Assembly: GCF_964204865.1 (NCBI RefSeq)
Contig: NC_135258.1
Location: forward strand, 8,919,001-8,983,000
From: Styela clava
Lineage: Eukaryota; Chordata; Ascidiacea; Stolidobranchia; Styelidae
Reading direction: 5' to 3'
Length of the DNA: 64,000 nt
Positions 23,329 to 36,219 of the stretch are shown piece by piece; positions within the stretch are counted from its first letter, which is position 1, and each line of letters starts with the position of its first letter. A model generated the notes under the pieces. The model saw only the letters and a program-made list of their open reading frames with translations. It had not been told where the DNA came from and did not search any database. Position numbers and translations under genes: made by a program.

Positions 23329-24990
23329 CTACGTTTTTGATATTGGCTGAAAATCGAAACCTAAAATCCTTAATCGAAACAAGCCATTTCGGGTTTGCAA
23401 AATTTTTCGAATCGAAACCGCAGTTTCTGTTTTGAGGGATCCGCTAACTTTCGATCGATAGGTCTTTGGTCTCTGACCGAAATTCTCGTTTTACATTTTA
23501 TTGTTTCTTATTATTTTAACTGCTGTGTATATGAAACAGTGAATTCAATCCCTGATAATTCGGCGCTGCACGAACAAAAAGTTAAGAAACTGCTTCCATA
23601 TGGTATTACATATAAGTTCTTTTATTATATTAAAACCGGAAGAAACTTTGTTATCACCGTACTAGCAATTTAATGAGCAATTACCTGTAATTAGTCGAAG
23701 ACAATACAGCTTAGTACTCAGTCACTTCCCTAAGATTATGACTCAATGTTTCTCCAAACATCCACAACAGAGAAATTTCATAAACAAGATTCAGTTTTTT
23801 TTTTCATAAACGCAAGCATGATGTCCATTTATCACTTACATAATTAGAAGTTGAAAATTTTACAAACACAATTGCACTGAACGTTGTTTGTGGATTTTTA
23901 ATAATGTGTTCGTCATTTTAATAACAAACTGTAAATTGAAAAAGACACATTGATGAAGATTTTAGTTGTAATAAAATAAATTGAATATAATATTTTGATC
24001 AAATAAAAATGTTACTACAGTGCAGATTGGCAATGAACGCAGACAAACATTTCTGTTGGAACAATGGTTTCCAACCTTTTCTGGCATTTCTCGCTTGACG
24101 TATTTTTAAACTCCTAATTTCTTCTCTGCTATAAATAAAAACAATTTGTATTAGTTATTCAATCTTCAACTGAGCATTTGCTCTAAATAGGTGTAACCTG
24201 CACTCCGATAGAATAATACCACATGCTAATAAATAGTGAAGTTTATTCCCCGAAGACATTCCTGATCGAAATAGGTTGTATTAGAATAGTCAGCTTTATC
24301 GTTAAATATTTCAATATATGTTTATTTCAATATATGTCGATTTAAGGTCGGCGAATGTTGATGGACAGGTAAAGAAATCTAACCAATAGCGACACTTGGC
24401 ATTTTCTATCCTCCAAAATTGATTCAATATATAAAAAAAATATAGCGCGATCATGCCGATTTTCTAGGCGTCATTTCAGAAAGCTCGCGAGCTGTGTGGA
24501 GTTTATATACTTTTGGATAACGTTACAATGGGCAAACTGCATCCCGTGACGACTTTTTTCTGCAACTTACGAGAATTTCAAGCAAATAAGTGTCAAATTT
24601 CAAATCATTTCGCTTGACCTCGATGACTGACATTAGTTTCCAATCAATCAGTCGAGAAATTGAAAAACGTTTAGGTATCTACAAATATTTTTACGTGATG
24701 ATATTTTTATTATGACTATTTAGAATCGATTTTGCATTGTAAAATTTTATATTACGTCACGCATTGAGAACAGACCATCACACTCGGCATACATGTTGTT
24801 TTGTTCACCGAGAAACTAGTAGGGTGGGGCATTTTCGAATGCCTGATGAGAGTCGAATCGACTATTTTTTTCGAATCGAGTATAGAATTACTACAATCAA
24901 ATGTGACTCTTATACTGTAATGGTTTCTTCTGAGTTTTGACATATGACTTACTGAAAACGCCAATCCATCAATCAGTTTGTTCGCTGAGC
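22872..24990 (+). repeat. Array unit 2 (2119 bp)
   Basis: In this unit a TAG found in units 1, 3 and 4 reads TAT (minus strand, near 23139), which opens a longer frame. Otherwise it is close to units 3 and 4. Confidence 0.9.
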
Positions 24991-27107
24991 TATCTACGGT
25001 GACAGCACTTTTGAACCTACGCCAAACGCCGAATTTTTCAGCGATGATGATTTTTCTGTTGCACAAAATTTTCAGTCCATGGACGATACGAGTATAAAAA
25101 GTTGTCTCGCCATATTCAATAATTTTCAACGTGAATCGCCGTTGCGCCGAGTTACAATAAATGAAAGTATTACTATTCTGAAATACTACATTCTTTGTAC
25201 GTAAAAATCTTCGGTATACTGCCTGATTATAATAATAATTGATTTGGGCTAGTGGCTAGGCTGTGTTTGAATAGCAGTCGAAACCTGGGTTAGCGCCGTT
25301 GTATTTGACACAAAATATAGGATTGGTAAATAGGCTATTGGCTGGAAACTTAATTGAAACAATCCGGTTCGGATTTGCAGAAATCTTCATAAAAGTATTT
25401 CCCCGAGTATTATTTCGACGACGACGTGGGGAGTTGGCTATTGTTTCCTACGTTTTTGATATTGGCTGAAAATCGAAACCTAAAATCCTTAATCGAAACA
25501 AGCCATTTCGGGTTTGCAAAATTTTTCGAATCGAAACCGCAGTTTCTGTTTCGAGGGATCCGCTAACTTTCGATCGATAAGTCTTTGGTCTCTGACCGAA
25601 ATTCTCGTTTTTCATTTTATTGTTTCTTATTATTTTAACTGCTGTGTATATGAAACAGTGAATTCAATCCCTGATAATTCGGCGCTGCACGAACAAAAAG
25701 TTAAGAAACTGCTTCCATATGGTATTACATATAAGTTCTTTTATTATATTAAAACCGGAAGGAACTTTGTTATCACCGTACTAGCAATTTAATTTGCAAT
25801 TACCTGTAATTAGTCGAAGACAATACAGCTTAGTACTCAATCACTTCCCTAAGATCATGACTCAATGTTTCTCTAAACATCCACAACAGAGAAATTTCAT
25901 AAACAAGATTCAGTTATTTTTTTCATAAACGCAAGCATGATGTCCATTTATCACTTACATAATTAGAAGTTGAAAATTTTACAAACACAATTGCACTGAA
26001 CGTTGTTTGTGGATTTTTAATAATGTGTTCGTCATTTTAATACCAAACTGTAAATTGAAAAAGACACATTGATGAAGATTTTAGTTATAATAAAATAAAT
26101 TGAATATATTATTTTGATCAAATAAAAATGTTACTACAGTGCAGATTGGTAATGAACGCAGACAAACATTTCTGTTGGAACAATGGTTTCCAACCTTTTC
26201 TGGCATTTCTCGCTTGACGTATTTTTAAACTCCTAATTTCTTCTCTGCTATACATAAAAACAATTTGTATTAGTTATTCATTCTTCAACTGAGCATTTGC
26301 TCTAGATAGGTGTAACCTGCACTCCGATAGAATAATACCACATGCTAATAAATAGTGAAGTTTATTCCCCGAAGACATTCCCGATCGAAAAATGTTGTAT
26401 TAGAATAGTCAGCTTTATCGTTAAATATTTTAATATATGTTTATTTCAATATATTTCGATTTGAGGTCGGAGAATGTTGATGGACAGGTAAAGAAATCTA
26501 ACCAATAGCGACACTTGGCATTTTCTATCCTCCAAAATTGATTCAATATATAAAAAAAATATAGCGCGATCATGCCGATTTTCTAGGCGTCATTTCAGAA
26601 AGCTCGCGAGCTGTGTGGAGTTTATATACTTTTGGATAACGTTACAATGGGCAAACTGCATCCCGTGACGACTTTTTTCTGCAACTTACGAGAATTTCAA
26701 GCAAATAAGTGTCAAATTTCAAATCATTTCGCTTGACCTCGATGACTGACATTAGTTTCCAATCAATCAGTCGAGAAATTGAAAAACGTTTAGGTATCTA
26801 CAAAAATTTATTTGATAGTATTTTTATTATGACTATTTAGAATCGATTTTGCATTGTGAAATTTTATATTACGTCACGCATTGAGAACAGACCATCACAC
26901 TCGGCATACATGTTGTTTTGTTCACCGAGAAACTAGTAGGGTGGGGCATTTTCGAATGCCTGATGAGAGTCGAATCGACTATTTTTTTCGAATCGAGTAT
27001 AGAATTACTACAATCAAATGTGACTCTTATACTGTAATGGTTTTTTCTGAGTTTTGACATATGATTTACTGAAAACGTCAATCCATCAATCGGTTTGTTC
27101 GCTGAGC
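24991..27107 (+). repeat. Array unit 3 (2117 bp)
   Basis: The minus-strand frame is stopped by TAG near 25256, leaving only the KIIEYGETTFYTRIVHG part plus MITE read-through. Nearly identical to unit 4. Confidence 0.9.
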
Positions 27108-29215
27108 TATCTACGGTGACAGCACTTTTGAACCTACGCCGAACGCCGAATTTTTCAACGATGATGATTTTTCTGTTGCACAAAATTTTCAGTCCATGGA
27201 CGATACGAGTATAAAAAGTTGTCTCGCCATATTCAATAATTTTCAACGTGAATCGCCGTTGCGCCGAGTTACAATAAATGAAAGTATTACTATTCTGAAG
27301 TACTACATTCTTTGTACGTAAAAATCTTCGGTATACTGCCTGATTATAATAATAATTGATTTGGGCTAGTGGCTAGGCTGTGTTTGAATAGCAGTCGAAA
27401 CCTGGGTTAGCGCCGTTGTATTTGACACAAAATATAGGATTGGTAAATAGGCTATTGGCTGGAAACTTAATCGAAACAATCCGGTTCGGATTTGCAGAAT
27501 TCTTCATAAAAGAATTTCCCCGAGTATTATTTCGACGACGACGTGGGGAGTTGGCTATTGTTTCCTACGTTTTTGATATTGGCTGAAAATCGAAACCTAA
27601 AATCCTTAATCGAAACAAGCCATTTCGGGTTTGCAAAATTTTTCGAATCGAAACCGCAGTTTCTGTTTTGAGGGATCCGCTAACTTTCGATCGATAAGTC
27701 TTTGGTCTCTGACCGAAATTCTCGTTTTACATTTTATTGTTTCTTATTATTTTAACTGCTGTGTATATGAAACAGTGAATTCAATCCCTGATAATTCGGC
27801 GCTGCACAAACAAAAAGTTAAGAAACTGCTTCCATATGGTATTACATATAAGTTCTTTTATTATATTAAAACCGGAAGAAACTTTGTTATCACCGTACTA
27901 GCAATTTAATGAGCAATTACCTGTAATTAGTCGAAGACAATACAGCTTAGTACTCAATCACTTCCCTAAGATTATGACTCAATGTTTCTCTAAACATCCA
28001 CAACAGAGAAATTTCATAAACAAGATTCAGTTTTTTTTTTCATAAACGCAAGCATGATGTCCATTTATCACTTACATAATTAGAAGTTGAAAATTTTACA
28101 AACACAATTGCACTGAACGTTGTTTGTGGATTTTTAATAATGTGTTCGTCATTTCAATAACAAACTGTAAATTGAAAAAGACACATTGATGAAGATTTTA
28201 GTTATAATAAAATAAATTGAATATAATATTTTGATCAAATAAAAATGTTACTACAGTGCAGATTGGCAATGAACGCAGACAAACATTTCTGTTGGAACAA
28301 TGGTTTCCAACCTTTTCTGGCATTTCTCGCTTGACGTATTTTTAAACTCCTAATTTCTTCTCTGCTATAAATAAAAACAATTTGTATTAGTTATTCAATC
28401 TTCAACTGAGCATTTGCTCTAGATAGGTGTAACCTGCACTCCGATAGAATAATATCACATGCTAATAAATATTGAAGTTTATTCCCCGAAGACATTCCCG
28501 ATCGAAAAATGTTGTAATGTTGCTTTATCCTTAAATATTTTAATATATGTTTATTTCAATATATGTCGATTTGAGGTCGGCGAATGTTGATGGACAGGTA
28601 AAGAAATCTAACCAATAGCGACACTTGGCATTTTCTTTCTTCCAAAATTGATTCAATATATAAAAAAAATATAGCGCGATCATGCGGATTTTCTAGGCGT
28701 CATTTCAGAAAGCTCGCGAGCTGTGTGGAGTTTATATACTTTTGGATAACGTTACAATGGGCAAACTGCATCCCGTGACGACTTTTTCTGCAACCTACGA
28801 GAATTTCAAGCAAATAGGTGTCAAATTTCAAATCATTTCGCTTGACCTCAATGACTGACATTAGTTTCCAGTCAATCAGTCGAGAAATTGAAAAACGTTT
28901 AGGTATCTACAAAATTTATTTGATAGTATTTTTATTATGACTATTTAGAATCGATTTTGCATTGGGAAATTTTATATTACGTCACGCATTGAGAACAGAC
29001 CATCACACTCGGCATACATGTTGTTTTGTTCACCGAGAAACTAGTAGGGTGGGGCATTTTCGAATGCCTGATGAGAGTCGAATCGACTATTTTTTTCGAA
29101 TCGAGTATAGAATTACTACAATAAAATGTGACTCTTATACTGTAATGGTTTCTTCTGAGTTTTGACACATGACTTACTGAAAACGTCAATCCATCAATGA
29201 GTTTGCTCGCTGAGC
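27108..29215 (+). repeat. Array unit 4 (2108 bp)
   Basis: Last complete unit. A short deletion near 28515-28525 removes part of the TTAGAATAGTCAGC block seen in units 1-3. Its right end continues into the intact remainder of the MITE rather than into another unit. Confidence 0.9.
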
Positions 29216-29440
29216 GTTCAAACACAATGATAAACATGTTACAGCGATAACTAAATGTACAATGTCACATGTCCAAATTGCCTTCTAAATATATGGCTTC
29301 AGGAAACCAAATTGTAGAATTCACCTAGATCTTTGTCGGACTGAAAAAAAATGACGGCGATTCAAAATTCTCGTCTGAACCGATTCGAATAATTTACTAT
29401 CCGATTTTATTTGAATATTCGATTCGAAATGCCCAGCCCC
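29044..29440. mobile_element. hAT-type MITE, 397 bp, with near-perfect 8-bp target duplication
   Basis: The left end GTAGGGTGGGGCATTTTCGA and the right end TTCGATTCGAAATGCCCAGCCCC are inverted copies. Flanks are AGAAACTA (29036-29043) and AGAAACCA (29441-29448), seven of eight bases alike, as expected for hAT insertions. Units 1-4 of the tandem array contain only its left 172 bp. No coding capacity. Confidence 0.7.
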
Positions 29441-29454
29441 AGAAACCAGAGATT

Positions 29455-31365
29455 CAAATCTATCACAATACTATGCGCTCATCAAAAAGTCTGTGCGACG
29501 TCCAATAACTTTTGTTGAGACTATTCGGCCAGCAAATATTCAACGTTTGAAACATGCATTGTTTTAAAATTACAATATAGTTATGTAGTTTGAAAATTAG
29601 GTCATAAAAGTAGCGAACATGAGTGATTTTTCAATACAGTATATCAAAGGAAAATCAGGCAGAGATGTGGAAGAAGAGTTGGCATCGCGTTCATTCATTA
29701 GGCATACATGTTTATAAACTTTAATAGGCATAAGATACACATTAACCATCACAATTTTGCCAAATTTAATTAAAGGCAGCCAATTATTTCGTGTAAAGGC
29801 ACCAAAACTTTTATCCGTGATAATTCGGCGCTGCACGAACAAAAAGTTGGGAAACTGCTTCTATATGGTATCACATATAAGTTCTTTTATTATATTAAAA
29901 CCGGAAGAAACTTTGTTATCACCGTACTAGCAATTTAATGAGCAATTACCTGTAATTAGTCGAAGACAATACAGCTTGGTACTCAATCACTTCCCTAAGA
30001 TTATGACTCAATGTTTCTCTAAACATCCACAACAGAGAAATTTCATAAACAAGATTCAGTTATTTTTTTCATGAACGCAAGCATGATGTCCATTTATCAC
30101 TTACATAATTAGAAGTTGAAAATTTTACAAACACAATTGCACTGAACGTTGTTTGTGGATTTTTAATAATGTGTTGGTCATGTTAATAACAAACTGTAAA
30201 TTAAACAAGACACATTGATGAAGATTTTAAATATAATAAAATAAATTGAATATTATATTTTGATTGAGTAAAAATGTTAATACAGTGCAGATTGGTATTG
30301 GACGTTTTGAGCAAAGATTCCGAATGAAATTAATATATTGGTAATAATATAATTGCTGACAAATAAATTGGAAGTTCTTAACAGCAGTTGCAACTCATGT
30401 GGTGAAAGTTGTTATCTATTTTTGTAAACACATTTGGTGAATAAGTAAAGTGCTCTCCGTTGCTGAGATTCTGTTTTTGCAAATCTGCGCAAGCGTATTC
30501 AGACGTTATGACTCATATACAGCAGACAGCCATTTCTGTTAGAACAATGGTTCCCAAACTTTTTTGACATTTCTCCCTTGACGTGTTTTTATGCTCTTAA
30601 TTCCTTCCTACAAATAAAAACTGTTCGTATAAGGTATTAATATCCAACGGAGCATTTGCTCTACATGTGTATAACCTGTACTCTAGTACAATAGAACTAA
30701 AATAAAAATATTAATAATAGCACATGCTAACAAGAGAGCTATGCTTCAATATATGGACACGTAACAGAAAATACTACAGTCTACAAATATATTGACACCA
30801 AGCGAAGCAGTACTGCAGTAGTTCACCTTATCTTTAGCATTTCCGGTACCGGTAACCTTAAAAAACTTCCGAGTTTCGAGTAGCAAGGATTTTCGGAACG
30901 CCGTCACGATTGGCGGATTAAATCCGTATTCCCATATTAACAAGTGATAAAGCGAAATTTTTGATGAAATATTAGCTCTCACAAGATTCATAGACAATTC
31001 AGGAATAAATAAAAGTAATAGCCTTTTGGCAAAAAAAATTAAACCTCAACCACTGAAAATTTCAAAGCTGGTCCAGTATTCGAAAAGGAAAGCGATTTTA
31101 TCATGACGAAAGAGAAGAAAAACAACAACACAATTAAAACGATCTTTATGTACAATGACGTGTCAAAGAAATAGTGAAATTTGTCCCCCGAAGATATTCC
31201 CGGTCAAAAATGTTGTATTCGAATAACTGTTAAATATGTCAATATATGTTTACTTAACTATGTTGGAGAAATAAGTTGGATTTACGTGAGCTATAATATT
31301 CATCCAAGGTCTTTGAGTAAATTTTAGAACACGATTTGGCTGTTTGCTAAGCCTAATTAAATCAC
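29455..31365 (+). repeat. Dispersed long repeat, copy B, with partial fifth array unit
   Basis: Same family as copy A at 452-1545. Inside it, 29818-30297 matches the tandem-array unit from GATAATTCGGCGCTGCACGA to GTGCAGATTGG. 30530-30730 matches the unit's hAT-like CAATGGTTCCCAAAC block. 31170-31260 matches the CCCCGAAGATATTCCC block. The matches are in order but separated by other sequence, so this is a decayed relative of the array unit. 30731-31170 holds a dispersed SINE-like copy (ACAAGAGAGCTATGCTTCAA at 30730; CCTCAACCACTGAAAATTTC at 31050). Confidence 0.65.
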
Positions 31366-31370
31366 AACTA

Positions 31371-31465
31371 GTAGGGCTGGGCATTTTGAATCGACTATTT
31401 GAATCGAATAGTAAATTATTCGAATCGGTTCAGAACGAAATTTCGCATCGCCGCCATCTTGTTTT
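31371..31465 (+). mobile_element. Left end of a second hAT-type MITE copy
   Basis: GTAGGGCTGGGCATTTTGAA and the following ~90 bp are the inverted match of 29340-29440 (GATTCGAATAATTTACTAT shared). Preceded by CACAACTA. I did not find the partner right end downstream, so the element is truncated or its end has decayed. Confidence 0.55.
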
Positions 31466-31954
31466 TTTCCTTTCCGCCAATTATCGAGATAAATTTCTCA
31501 ATTTTTTTTAATAAAGCCATATTTTTTCAAGGTAATTCTGACATAAGACTCTCTCCTGAAAATGTGTGATGAAAACGTGTTTTTTAATACAAGAAATACA
31601 AGAAAAAAGTTACATACAATTATATATCTCCCAAGTATTCGAGATTCATCTCATTGTACACAATGCAACAAAAATATGAAGCACAAGCAACCCCACAATC
31701 AAAACGAGTCAAAAACAAACATAAAATTTCATGTTTATGAAACTACAGAGTCTCAGATTTCACAAAACGGAACACGAAGTATCTCACCATAACCGTATGG
31801 AAAACATTAGGTACAAAGTTTCTTTATTCGCGTATCATTACGCATCACATTATCCTTCCATAATTCCTTCCTGTGTTAAAATTTGATGAAGCGATTAAAG
31901 AAAAATCCAGATAGATTTTTAATGACGAAGTTCCCGAACTAGAATACGGAATTC

Positions 31955-31960
31955 TATAAA
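31955..31960 (+). promoter_or_regulatory. TATA box of the styelin-like gene
   Basis: TATAAA followed by AGGGAC, 200 bp upstream of the start codon. Transcription would begin near 31980-31990. A noncoding first exon ends at 32016 (GATTCAG before GTGAGA), and intron 1 ends at 32143 (TTTCAG), just 11 bases before the ATG. Confidence 0.55.
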
Positions 31961-32154
31961 AGGGACAATGCAAATATTTAGCTTCACTTCACCTCTCAAA
32001 GACGAAGAAGATTCAGGTGAGATTTTGGGAAATTTGTATTTTTTGAATGGAATAACTTCCATGTGCCAAACAATCCTTGCTTTTTTCGTGTTTAATTATT
32101 TGAAACGACAATACATATTTAATTTAATATCATTTAATTTCAGAAAACAAAATC

Positions 32155-33323
32155 ATGAAAACCGCAATCATTCTAGCTTTGGTAGCATTATTTGTTGCTG
32201 ATGTCTCAGGAGGATGGGGAAGCTTTACAAAGGCCATGAAAAAAGCAGGTTCAACCATGATCAAAGCAGCGAGAAGTCCGTAAGTAATTTATTCACACAT
32301 TCAATACGCATTTATGTAATAACGTATTGAGTATTTTTGCTTTCAGAAATTTCCAAAAGTCAGTATCACGATTTTCAAATTGTAATTGACATCTTTCATG
32401 CTTTACCAAATCTCGAGATTTAAGTTATCCACCGTCTATCTATTATTTATTCACTTTCTGCTTTTAGAACTGGTAGAGTAATATTGACACACGCAGCAAA
32501 ACTCGCGTTCGGTGATGTTCGTGCAATTAGAGAAATGGTGAGATTTAATTTATTTCTTGAATATTTGTGTACGACAACGAAGTAAAAACCTACACAAAAA
32601 TGCGAAAAAACTACACAGATACCAGATTCTTCAAATATTTGTCTATTCAGCAATAGCGATAAAGAGTTGAAAAATTTATTTGTAAAAAAAATCGAGATTT
32701 CACATCTGCGTCAAATTGTTTTGATACATTCAAGTATTTGAAATTAATTAAAATATTATTTAGTGTCGTTGATTTTTTAAATACTCGGACGATTGATAAT
32801 CCATGCATTTATTTTTACAATTAGAAGTTTTCAACTGTAAAACTATATCATATTAGTTACATTCGCAATTAAACAATGCATTCATATTTTTCCAGGACGA
32901 TGCTGAAGTCAGTCAAATGTTTGATGCAATTCAAATGATCAGAGAAATGGACGACGGTATGTTTTTAGATTAAATCACAGAAAAATAAAACAAACATAGA
33001 AAATAGCCAATTTTAAAGCATTCCTTCTCTAGACAATATTTATCTTGACAGAAATTTAAAAAATATCTACAAATATTCTAACGATTTCAAACTTTTGAAG
33101 ATTTATATATAAATAAGACAATTAACTGACCACCCTGCCTTTATGTGATGGACATTTTCTCTATTTTTTATAAATTTTGGTTGTATTATTTTTCTACTTA
33201 TTCATCAGTCAATCTAGTATAATATTCAACATAACTTTTTAGAAAGTATCATTAAACTATAATACCGTTTCAGACGAATTCCTCGCCTTCGCAAAAGCAG
33301 CGAACATGGAAGATTTTGAATAG
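32155..33323 (+). CDS. Styelin-like cationic antimicrobial peptide precursor
   Basis: Coding exons 32155-32279, 32468-32537, 32896-32956 and 33274-33323, all GT-AG, give a 101-aa precursor. Residues 1-18 form a clean signal peptide (MKTAIILALVALFVADVS). Residues 19-63 are a Gly-Trp-starting cationic amphipathic segment (GGWGSFTKAMKKAG..., with Lys/Arg at 26, 29, 30, 37, 40, 45, 53, 60 and 63 and no cysteine). Residues 64-101 form an acidic tail with DDAEVSQMF and DDDEFLAFAK. This order (signal, GW-starting cationic helix, acidic pro-tail with an E/D-E-F motif) is the layout of ascidian styelin precursors, where the cationic part is released in haemocytes to disrupt bacterial membranes. The exact cleavage end of the mature peptide is not visible. 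An alternative acceptor at 32346 leads quickly to a stop and is unlikely. A poly(A) signal AATAAA lies near 33534. Confidence 0.75.
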
Positions 33324-33746
33324 AGAGTGACAAAATGGAGTAAAGACAAAAGACTAAAGAAACTTTTTTTGAAAATATTAATAATATTAATTTGCCAAAC
33401 CCATCTTGTTTAATCATTTAAATACTTTAGATACGTTAACAAATATATAGTATAGAATAATATAGATAGTTAATAACAAATATAAATCGTCGGTTTTGAT
33501 TTTAGCTGTTTTGTCTAACTCTTTGTCTTTCAAATAAATGGAAGTAATCTGGAAATATGTGTGTTATCAATCAATAAAAATAGTCGAGTTTTAATTTGAA
33601 ATAGGTAAAGTTCACCGTAGCAAAGAGTAATAATTGCGTTTTTGAATATGTCAGGACTGTATTACATATAGCTAATGCTGGAATAGCTAGCAATTGACAC
33701 TGTAGGCCTGTAGGGTGCTGTATCGATTTACAAGCAATGTATAGTC

Positions 33747-34450
33747 CAGGGTTTCCCAAACTAGGGGCCGCGAAACGAATTTTAGGAGCCGCAAAGAGAA
33801 CACCAATTTTATATATCTATTGCACTTTTTCAGACTCTTTATTCGAAAAACAATTAATAAAAATAGCCTACAACAAAAATTTTGCGATTCCGAATGAATA
33901 CATCACCACACCGTGTTTCCCCGAAAATAAGACAGTGTCTTCAATTTTCTTTCCAAAATAACGATTGAACTTATTTTGGGGGGATGTAGGGAATAACGAG
34001 ATTTTTTAATATACAAAATATGAATACTGATTTCCATTTACTTATTCAATAGCACGTTTTCATTTAAAATACCTGCTGAATACCCGCCATTTAAAACTTG
34101 CAAAAAATTTCTTGCTATCGAATCAGTGGTTCTCAAACTTCATTGTATTGTGACGCCCTGAAAAATATGCTCAAGTTACTACTTTCCGTGAAAATACGCA
34201 TTGATACCTTTCAATAAAAGACCTTTTATGCAATGAGTTTCATATAAACGAACAAACAAAACCTAAGGAAAGTCAGTAAAATCACATTTAATGGGCCATG
34301 GTAGAAAAGCCTGCTTTATATTTATAAATACGAAATTGCAAAAGGGATGGGAGTGCGCAACGCTTTTTGAACCAAGGAAAAATAATCTTTATCTACAAAA
34401 AACCGAATTTTCAGAATTGAAATATTTTATTATAACACCATCACGTACTT
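33747..34450. mobile_element. hAT-type terminal fragments
   Basis: CAGGGTTTCCCAAACTAGGG begins at 33747 and CAGTGGTTCTCAAACTTCAT begins at 34124. Both have the form of hAT left ends and point in the same direction. No matching right ends were found. Short plus-strand open frames here have no transposase motif. Confidence 0.45.
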
Positions 34451-34823
34451 TTGCGACGACCCAGCAAAATTGAAACGACGAACTTCCACGGAGATAGGTA
34501 AAAAAAAAGCCTTTTTTTAAAAGGGAGGCGCTTATATAAAAATCATTTTTAAATTTCAGCCATGGTATATTTTCGGGGAATTATTTTTTATTTTTTTCCC
34601 CCGAATCAACGCGTTTGCATAACAATGCACATTCTGATCGTAAGGCCCGATTTGCGGATGATTGCATAACAATGACGGCTTTAATCGCTAAGCTATCGGT
34701 CCCGAAGGCGATTTCATTTATTCCGAATGTTTTATTGTTTCTCATTATTGCAAATGATGTATATATGAATCAAATTCATTTTACCGTTCTATATTGTTTA
34801 CTTTCCGTTACGTAGGGATCTAT

Positions 34824-36200
34824 TGTTACGTAATAGAAGAGGTAAACCCCACATACTGCAATTTCTTACACTCTAAGAAATGTTCGGTCAATTTTACCTT
34901 CATTTTAAGGGTAAAAATTTAAAAAATGGTGTCGACAACCCGATTCACAGAAAAATGTCGATAATAATTACCGTGATTGGAGGCGTGGCGTTAGTCGATG
35001 TTGCGCGCGCACACTGGTAAGGGAGAGCAGCCAATCAGACGGTATATTTCAAACGAGTAAATTATAACGCGCCGTTTTTTTGTTGCTTTACTCCCTAATT
35101 GTTCCGTTCGATTGACGAATTCCAGACCTTTGGACTTTGATAAGGCGATATTATGTACGTCAGTCCACGCCAGTTATATCTAAGTTGCTCTTGTTATTTC
35201 CGAGTTAGCAGTATCTCTGTGTGGTAATGCAGCTTGGATTCAGTAATGTCAGTGTTGGTGATGTGTTGTTTAGTGCTGAATATTAATGTATTGTTCAATG
35301 TGATTCTAGTCAAGATCTACCGTAGCAAATTATTCTATTCAGCTATACAGCTATACCTGTATACAGTTCTGCAGTTATACCAGTACAAGGTTGGTTAGAC
35401 CAGCGTACGTCAGTACATCCATGTTACAGGGTTATGTCTTTGGATACTTAACACAGCCTGAACTTGATTCGTATTTCCAATAAGTCTCCATTTTTTTGGT
35501 ACCAGGGTACTGCAGTAAACTGACAAATGCAGGAATCTGGGAATAGAAATACGACATGCCCTCTTTACAGAAATAGGCCTTCCGACTTTGAAATGTTGGT
35601 ATCTAATTACTGAAATAAAATAAGGGAAAAATATCAAAAAACGCTTCGTGACGATCGCAGACCAAGACTACATATATCCGTCTACAGGTCTATATACTGA
35701 TACTTGGAACAAGAGACTGGAAGAAAGGGTGATGTTAAACCATCACTCTGTTACTGCATTAATATCTGAATACACTGTCAGACTATAGCTTAAGAATATG
35801 GCTTTGGAATATTATACAGGCTTGTTGGATCGTCACCAAATGTATCACCTGGTGTATTCACGAAGCGTGATTGCTACGTTCGACAGCGATGGCGCCAGTA
35901 CAATATCTAGCTGTTGAATTCTGGCGTCGATGGATAAAAGAGTACCTGCCAACAACAACACAAAGATCAAAATGGACGAAAGGGCGTGATAACTTCAAAG
36001 TCGACGATATGAAAACCGGCACAAATGTTGTCAGACGACCCATTACTAAACCGTGTCAATTTCTAGAAGACCAAAAATAGTGGATCGAATTAATGTTTCA
36101 TTTACAACGTTTAATTTGTTAGAATATGTTCCCTGGGTCATATATTCGGGTGGGGGTATGTTACGTTGTAAACGTACGTTGTTTACAATTTCATCGTACA
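34824..36200 (+). mobile_element. BEL/Pao LTR retrotransposon relic
   Basis: The frame at 35871-36080 contains FWRRWIKEYLP, then RSKWTKGRDNF and VRRPITKPCQFLE. This is the pattern of the domain after the integrase in BEL/Pao polyproteins (Phe-Trp-x-Arg-Trp ... Glu-Tyr-Leu-Pro ... Lys-Trp). It is followed by a purine tract (GGGTGGGGGTA) and TGTTACG at 36159, as at the start of a BEL 3' LTR. A second TGTTACG at 34824 may start a 5' LTR; the GC-richer stretch at about 34980-35060 (GGCGTGGCGTTAG...GCGCGCGCAC) would suit an LTR. All gag and most of pol are missing. LTR limits are uncertain. Confidence 0.5.
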
Positions 36201-36219
36201 TTTTGCCTCTGTATGCAGT

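Larger units (their letters stand above)
20674..29215. repeat. Tandem array of four ~2.1-kb units
   Basis: Four head-to-tail units start at TATCTACGGTGACAGC: 20674, 22872, 24991 and 27108, giving lengths 2198, 2119, 2117 and 2108 bp. The units are nearly identical by eye. Left of unit 1 the match stops exactly at 20674; right of unit 4 it stops at 29215 after GCTGAGC. The right breakpoint lies inside a hAT-type MITE whose full form is present only next to unit 4. Each unit carries the left part of that MITE, a minus-strand frame with KIIEYGETTFYTRIVHG, a plus-strand 92-codon frame beginning MQNFSNRN, and a hAT-like CAATGGTTTCCAACCTTTT stretch. Confidence 0.95.

Noticed and set aside
32341..32400. 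Alternative acceptor (CTTTCAG) for exon 2 of the styelin-like gene coding part
   Set aside because: Leads to a stop within about 15 codons without the acidic tail; the later acceptor at 32467 keeps the frame through two further exons.
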